NCBI GenBank assembly: GCA_026398285.1
Contig: JAPLTI010000239.1
Span: 1 to 9,451, forward strand
Direction: 5' to 3'
Length of the DNA stretch: 9,451 nt
Origin: Verrucomicrobiota bacterium
GTDB taxonomy: Bacteria; Verrucomicrobiota; Verrucomicrobiia; Chthoniobacterales; Terrimicrobiaceae
How positions within the stretch are numbered: position 1 is the stretch's first letter; every line of letters starts with the position of its first letter. A model generated the notes under the pieces. That model was not told where the DNA came from and made no database searches. It saw nothing but the letters and a program-made list of their open reading frames with translations. This document shows, one piece after another, positions 5,835-9,451 of the stretch. The position numbers and the translations under genes were made by a program.

Positions 5835-6973
5835 GCGGGGTGCGGCAGGCATTTGAAAAAAACTTCGCCGACGGTGTTGAAGTCGGTGCCGCTCTAGGCA
5901 TTTTTCGCGGCGGCAGGGAAGTCGTTTCTCTTTGTGGAGGTTTTTGCGATTCGGCCCGCTCAGTGCCATGGAACGATGAGACGCTCGTTCTGATCTGGTC
6001 CGCCACCAAGGGCGTAGCCGCCGCCTGCACGCTCCATGCGATGCAGGAAGCGGGGGCGGATCTTCACACACGCGTTGCGGATTTCTGGCCAGAATTCGCG
6101 CAGGCTGGAAAGGGCGCGCTCACGCTTGGCCAAGTCCTCTCGCACCGCGCGGGTTTGTGCGTGCTCGAGGATCCCTCCGCGAATATTCTCGATCGCGAGA
6201 GCGTCGTGCGGGCGATCGAAAAACAAACGCCCCTTCTGGCTGTCGAAGCGGGCCCGGCCTACGGACCCAGAGTCTTTGGTTTTGTGTTGGATGAAATCCT
6301 GCGCCGCCTCGCGGGAGGAGAATCGCTCGCCGACTATTGGCGACGGGTTTTTGCTGATCCGCTCGGCATCGACCTGTGGATTGGCCTTCCGGAAAATCAA
6401 AATGCCCGCGTAGCCACCATCCTCCCGCCGCGCGCGGGCCCGCCCGCAGCGGGTGACGAGCTTTTCTTGCGAGCTTTTACGGATGCGAATTCCCTCACGC
6501 GCCGGGCCTTCGCGAGTCCGCCGGGTCTCTCGGGAATCTCGGCCATGAACGCCCCGCAAGTCCGGGCCGCCTCGCTGCCATCCATGGGAGGCATCGCCTC
6601 CGCGCAAGCATTGGCGAAATTTTATGCCATGCTGGCCTCGGGCGGCTGCATGGAGGGTAAGGTCTTTTTCAAAAAGCAAACGCTTGAGTGGATGTCCACG
6701 CGCCTCACGCAAGGCTTTGATCCTGTGCTGCAGCGGGAAATGTCCTTCTCAGCCGGCTTCATGATGGACCCGCTGGATGGGAATGGTCGCAAAATCCGTT
6801 CGCTGCTGGGTCCCTCGCTATCCGCTTTCGGCCATGCTGGAGCCGGGGGAAGCCTGGGTTTTGCGGATCCGGAGCAAGGGGTTGGATTTAGTTATGTGAT
6901 GAACCAAATGGAAGGCGGCGTGCTTCCGCACGAGCGCTGCACCTCGTTGGTGCGGGCTTTTTACGAGGATTAA
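5831..6973 (+). CDS. Serine hydrolase of the class C beta-lactamase/esterase fold
   Basis: A 380-residue member of the beta-lactamase (AmpC/EstB/LACTB-like) superfamily. The nucleophile motif SATK (SxxK) is at residues 57-60 in the typical context WSATKGVAAACTLHAM. LSHRAGL (103-109) is the family's 'LL.HtsGl' element. Y144 in AYGPRVFGFVLDEI marks the Y-x-S/N motif, though the third position is P rather than S/N. HAGAGGSLGFADPE (335-348) is the HxG block that replaces KTG in esterase-like members. No signal peptide is seen, so it probably acts in the cytoplasm as an esterase or peptidase rather than an antibiotic-destroying enzyme. The GTG start at 5831 overlaps the TPR-gene stop. Its stop overlaps the stop of the convergent transpeptidase gene. 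The true substrate is unknown. Confidence 0.9.
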   Translation: MSGVRQAFEKNFADGVEVGAALGIFRGGREVVSLCGGFCDSARSVPWNDETLVLIWSATKGVAAACTLHAMQEAGADLHTRVADFWPEFAQAGKGALTLGQVLSHRAGLCVLEDPSANILDRESVVRAIEKQTPLLAVEAGPAYGPRVFGFVLDEILRRLAGGESLADYWRRVFADPLGIDLWIGLPENQNARVATILPPRAGPPAAGDELFLRAFTDANSLTRRAFASPPGLSGISAMNAPQVRAASLPSMGGIASAQALAKFYAMLASGGCMEGKVFFKKQTLEWMSTRLTQGFDPVLQREMSFSAGFMMDPLDGNGRKIRSLLGPSLSAFGHAGAGGSLGFADPEQGVGFSYVMNQMEGGVLPHERCTSLVRAFYED

Positions 6974-7581
6974 TTAATAATCGTCACCGTGGTGCCGGCC
7001 GGTGCGTTCTCAAAGAAAGTTTTCACCATCCGCTCCGGCATGCGGATGCAACCATGGCTGTCTGGAACGCCGGGAAGAAATCCTTGGTGCATGCCGACCG
7101 CCGTGCGGCCGAGTCGCATGAAAAAAGGCATCGGAGAACCAGCGAAGCTTCCGCCGGGCGGAACGGGATCTTTGCCTTTGGATACATTTTTCACCAGCAC
7201 ATCGCCCTGGGCATTCACATAGTCGCCGTAAAGGTTCGAGACATGGTTGGGATTTTTCTGGGTGATCTTATAAGAACCGGTCGGGGTGCCATAGCCTTCG
7301 CGGCCGGACGAGATGGCGGAGACGCCGACGAGCTTCGATCCTTTGTAGAACGAGGCTTTTTGATCCGAGAGATCGATCACTATTGATGGCACACCTTGCA
7401 CCCCATCGCCGTCCCAGTAGGAATTTTTGTCCGCAAGTGTGGATTCAGCGGAGCGCGAAATGATCGAGCCGTCAGTTCCGAGATAGCTGGTGCTGGTGCT
7501 GGTCAGGCGTTTGTCGTAGTTCGCACAGCCGGCGAGAAGCAGAGTTATTGCGGTGAGAACGGTGAAATCCTTGCGGGTCAT
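6970..7581 (-). CDS. L,D-transpeptidase (YkuD domain) lipoprotein
   Basis: A 203-residue envelope protein from the ATG at 7581. The N-terminus MTRKDFTVLTAITLLLAGC is a lipoprotein signal with the lipobox LLAGC and lipidated Cys19. The YkuD domain spans about 65-203: PSIVIDLSDQKASFYKGSKL (65-84), GYGTPTGSYKI (97-106), GMHQG with His165, and the catalytic SHGCIRM (175-181) with His176 and nucleophile Cys178. The family makes or remodels 3-3 peptidoglycan cross-links, or attaches proteins to peptidoglycan, in the periplasm. Earlier in-frame starts up to 7677 would put 32 extra residues before the lipobox, which does not fit a signal peptide. It is convergent with the serine hydrolase and divergent from citrate synthase. 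No Shine-Dalgarno is visible. Confidence 0.93.
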   Translation of the reverse strand: MTRKDFTVLTAITLLLAGCANYDKRLTSTSTSYLGTDGSIISRSAESTLADKNSYWDGDGVQGVPSIVIDLSDQKASFYKGSKLVGVSAISSGREGYGTPTGSYKITQKNPNHVSNLYGDYVNAQGDVLVKNVSKGKDPVPPGGSFAGSPMPFFMRLGRTAVGMHQGFLPGVPDSHGCIRMPERMVKTFFENAPAGTTVTIIN

Positions 7582-7734
7582 ATCTTGCGGCGGAATTAAA
7601 CGCAGCCGCGGCACAGCGTCAAGCCACGGTGCATTCATTTCAAGGTGGCAAAGAAATTTCCCAGTAAGGCTTTTCATTTCAAAAACCCTTGTTCAGACTC
7701 CGCCGAACCTGCCCCATTAAACACAAAAAAACTT
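7582..7734. promoter_or_regulatory. Divergent regulatory region with 10-base direct repeat
   Basis: This 153-base spacer serves both the L,D-transpeptidase and citrate synthase genes. TTCATTTCAA occurs at 7634-7643 and again at 7673-7682, 39 bases apart, with the palindrome GAAATTTC (7653-7660) between them. The arrangement could bind a regulator of citrate synthase or of both genes. No confident -35/-10 pair was identified. The bases just before the citrate synthase ATG are A-rich (ACACAAAAAAACTT) and lack a Shine-Dalgarno. Confidence 0.35.
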
Positions 7735-8862
7735 ATGCCAGTAACAGCCAAAGGACTCGAAGGAATCGTAGCAAACTCAACCAGCCTCAGTGATGTTCTC
7801 GGTCAAGAGGGCGTCCTCATTTATGCCGGTTACGACATCAACGAAATCGCCGGAAACGCCAGTTTTGAGGAGACGATCCACCTCCTCTGGCATGGGGAAC
7901 TCCCAAACCGTGCCCAGCTTGACGCCCTCAGCAAAAAGCTCCGGGCGGCTCGCGAACTGCCACAGCCAGTCGTGGACTTTCTGCGCAACGCCCCTAAAAA
8001 CGCAGGGCCGATGGATGTCATCCGCACAGCTGTTTCGATGCTGGGTCTCTACGACTCGAATCCGAAGGACGAAAGCCCGGAGGCGAACTACAACCGCTCC
8101 GTCAGCATTACGGCAAAAATGGGTGTCATCACCGCTTATTTCCACCGCGCCCGCAAGGGTCTTGATCTCCCGCCCGTTCGCACGGATCTTGGCGAGGCCG
8201 CACACTTTCTCTACCTCATCAATGGCACCGAGCCGAGTGCTGAAGCCGCTCGCACGCTGGATGTCGCCTATGTTTTGCACGCCGACCACGGCATGAACGC
8301 CTCGACATTCTCCGCCCGCGTGACCATTGCCACCCTCTCGGACATGTATTCGGCCATCACCTCGGCCATCGGAACACTCAAGGGGCCGCTCCACGGCGGC
8401 GCGAACGAAGGCGTCATTCACATGCTGCAGGAAATCGGCAGCGAAGACAAAGTGGATGCTTGGGTTGAGACCCAGCTCGAGCAAAAGAAAAAAATCATGG
8501 GTATCGGACACAGGGTTTACAAAGTCCTCGACCCTCGCGCCCCGCATCTCCGTGAGATGGCCATCATTCTCAGCAACCAACTCGGCGAGCCGAAGTGGAT
8601 TCGCATGAGCGAGCGCATCGCTTCGATCATGAAAGAGCGCAAGGGCCTGAACGCGAATGTCGATTTTTACTCGGCCACTGTTTATTACTCCATGGGCATC
8701 CCGACCGACCTCTTCACGCCGATCTTTGCGATCGCTCGTGCGGCGGGATGGACCGGTCATGTCATGGAACAACTCGCCGACAACCGTCTGTATCGTCCTC
8801 TCAGCGAATACACCGGTCCGGCTGTTGGTAAGAAGTTCCAGTCGATCGACGGTCGTCCATGA
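7735..8862 (+). CDS. gltA: Citrate synthase
   Basis: This enzyme condenses acetyl-CoA with oxaloacetate to citrate, entering the TCA cycle, in the cytoplasm. The 375-residue length matches the shorter bacterial/archaeal-type enzymes rather than the roughly 430-residue E. coli form. Active-site blocks are all present: HADHGMNASTF (182-192), GPLHGGANE (217-225; His220), GIGHRVYK (256-263; His259) and NVDFYSATVYYSMGIP (308-323; Asp310), plus DPRAPHL (267-272 region). Some short enzymes act as 2-methylcitrate synthases, but no prp genes are nearby, so citrate synthase is the simpler call. The ATG at 7735 is chosen because the upstream in-frame extension does not resemble the family. The stop overlaps the ATG of the ABC ATPase (ATGA), implying co-translation. 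Confidence 0.94.
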   Translation: MPVTAKGLEGIVANSTSLSDVLGQEGVLIYAGYDINEIAGNASFEETIHLLWHGELPNRAQLDALSKKLRAARELPQPVVDFLRNAPKNAGPMDVIRTAVSMLGLYDSNPKDESPEANYNRSVSITAKMGVITAYFHRARKGLDLPPVRTDLGEAAHFLYLINGTEPSAEAARTLDVAYVLHADHGMNASTFSARVTIATLSDMYSAITSAIGTLKGPLHGGANEGVIHMLQEIGSEDKVDAWVETQLEQKKKIMGIGHRVYKVLDPRAPHLREMAIILSNQLGEPKWIRMSERIASIMKERKGLNANVDFYSATVYYSMGIPTDLFTPIFAIARAAGWTGHVMEQLADNRLYRPLSEYTGPAVGKKFQSIDGRP

Positions 8863-9451
8863 CCCCACGCCTCAAGGCGCGAGGGCTTCGCAGGTCATTC
8901 CGCATAGGGGGGGCATCCATCGAGGTTCTACGCGGCATTGACATCGACATAGCCGCTGGAGAGTCCGTGTTTCTCTGCGGGGCGAGTGGAGCGGGAAAGA
9001 CCACTCTTCTCTACACTCTGGCTGGCTTGGAGACGCCGGAGGCGGGAACCGTGGAATTTGAGGGCCAATCGCTCTACGGACTCTCCGGCAATGCGCTCGC
9101 CCGTCTGCGCAACAAGCGCATGGGGTTTGTCTTTCAATCCTACTTCCTGTTGCCAGAGCTGACCGCATTGGAAAATGTCCTGCTGCCAGCCCTCATCAGG
9201 GGAAAATCCGAACTCGCCCGTGGGCGCGATCTCTTGCAGCGCGTTGGCCTCTCTGGACGCATCGACCACCTGCCGGCCGAACTCAGCGGCGGGGAGCAAC
9301 AGCGCGTCGCCATCGCCCGATCGTTGATCAACGATCCAGCCATTCTTTTTGCGGATGAGCCCACCGGCAACTTGGACTCCAAAAACGGCGAGGTGATTAT
9401 CAATCTGCTTCTCGATCTTTCGAAGGCCGATGGACGCACGCTCGTCGTGGT
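8859..9451 (+). CDS. LolD-type ABC transporter ATPase (runs off the window)
   Basis: The first 197 codons are present. The Walker A GASGAGKT is at residues 41-48, the Q-loop glutamine at 93 within FVFQSYFLLPELTALENVLL, the signature LSGGEQQR at 142-149, Walker B ILFADEP at 162-168 and the D-loop NLDS at 171-174. The switch histidine lies beyond the edge. The 'LLPELTALENV.LP' stretch and 'ADEPTGNLDS' are typical of the LolD/MacB/FtsE branch. LolD powers release of lipoproteins from the inner membrane, with LolC/E partners that could follow outside the window; MacB-like export is an alternative. The ATG overlaps the citrate synthase stop by four bases, so it is probably translated by coupling. 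Lipoprotein export would also serve the nearby transpeptidase lipoprotein, but that link is only circumstantial. Confidence 0.9.
   Translation, partial: MTPRLKARGLRRSFRIGGASIEVLRGIDIDIAAGESVFLCGASGAGKTTLLYTLAGLETPEAGTVEFEGQSLYGLSGNALARLRNKRMGFVFQSYFLLPELTALENVLLPALIRGKSELARGRDLLQRVGLSGRIDHLPAELSGGEQQRVAIARSLINDPAILFADEPTGNLDSKNGEVIINLLLDLSKADGRTLVV

Noticed and set aside
5960..6712. 250-residue open frame on the minus strand
   Set aside because: It is antisense to the serine hydrolase and has no family resemblance.
7777..8868. 363-residue open frame on the minus strand
   Set aside because: It is antisense to citrate synthase, which has all active-site motifs.

Overview
The window reads as an ordinary chromosomal stretch, about 58-60% GC by eye, from a Gram-negative bacterium, most likely Verrucomicrobiota or a relative. 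The evidence is a lipoprotein-type L,D-transpeptidase, a LolD-type ABC ATPase, a bacterial WD40 protein next to a COG0523 metal GTPase, fused AAK-GNAT N-acetylglutamate synthase, and gene starts without Shine-Dalgarno sequences. The phylum call is inference and was not checked by search. No tRNA, rRNA, CRISPR array or insertion sequence was seen.

Layout. On the minus strand at the left edge, a CobW/COG0523 GTPase (175-1134) overlaps the start of a WD40-like protein that runs off the edge (1-178). A 281-base spacer separates it from a plus-strand type II toxin-antitoxin pair (Phd/YefM-like antitoxin 1416-1667, RelE/ParE-like toxin 1648-1935). The next 425 bases hold no intact gene. They contain a possible branched hairpin (about 2010-2058) and a decayed C-terminal piece of a RecQ helicase (HRDC domain, about 2127-2360, minus strand, frameshifted near its end). 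That remnant abuts the 3' end of a minus-strand operon: argA (3989-5314), then a sodium:solute symporter (2361-3992), joined by a GTGA overlap.

Divergent from argA, a small TPR-like protein (5367-5834) is coupled by another GTGA overlap to a cytoplasmic class-C-beta-lactamase-fold serine hydrolase (5831-6973). This meets an L,D-transpeptidase lipoprotein (6970-7581, minus) tail to tail with overlapping stop codons. A 153-base divergent spacer carrying a 10-base direct repeat leads to citrate synthase (7735-8862), whose stop overlaps the ATG of a LolD-type ABC ATPase (8859 to the window end).

How the genes fit together. The window is dense, with four gene junctions showing four-base start/stop overlaps (TTGA, GTGA, GTGA, ATGA), which suggests translational coupling. 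Two couplings join genes from different processes: arginine biosynthesis with a sodium symporter, and citrate synthase with a lipoprotein-export ATPase. I see no clear new defence or mobile system. The best items for a second look are the recQ scar beside the toxin-antitoxin module, the CobW-WD40 pair, and the coupled gltA-lolD junction.
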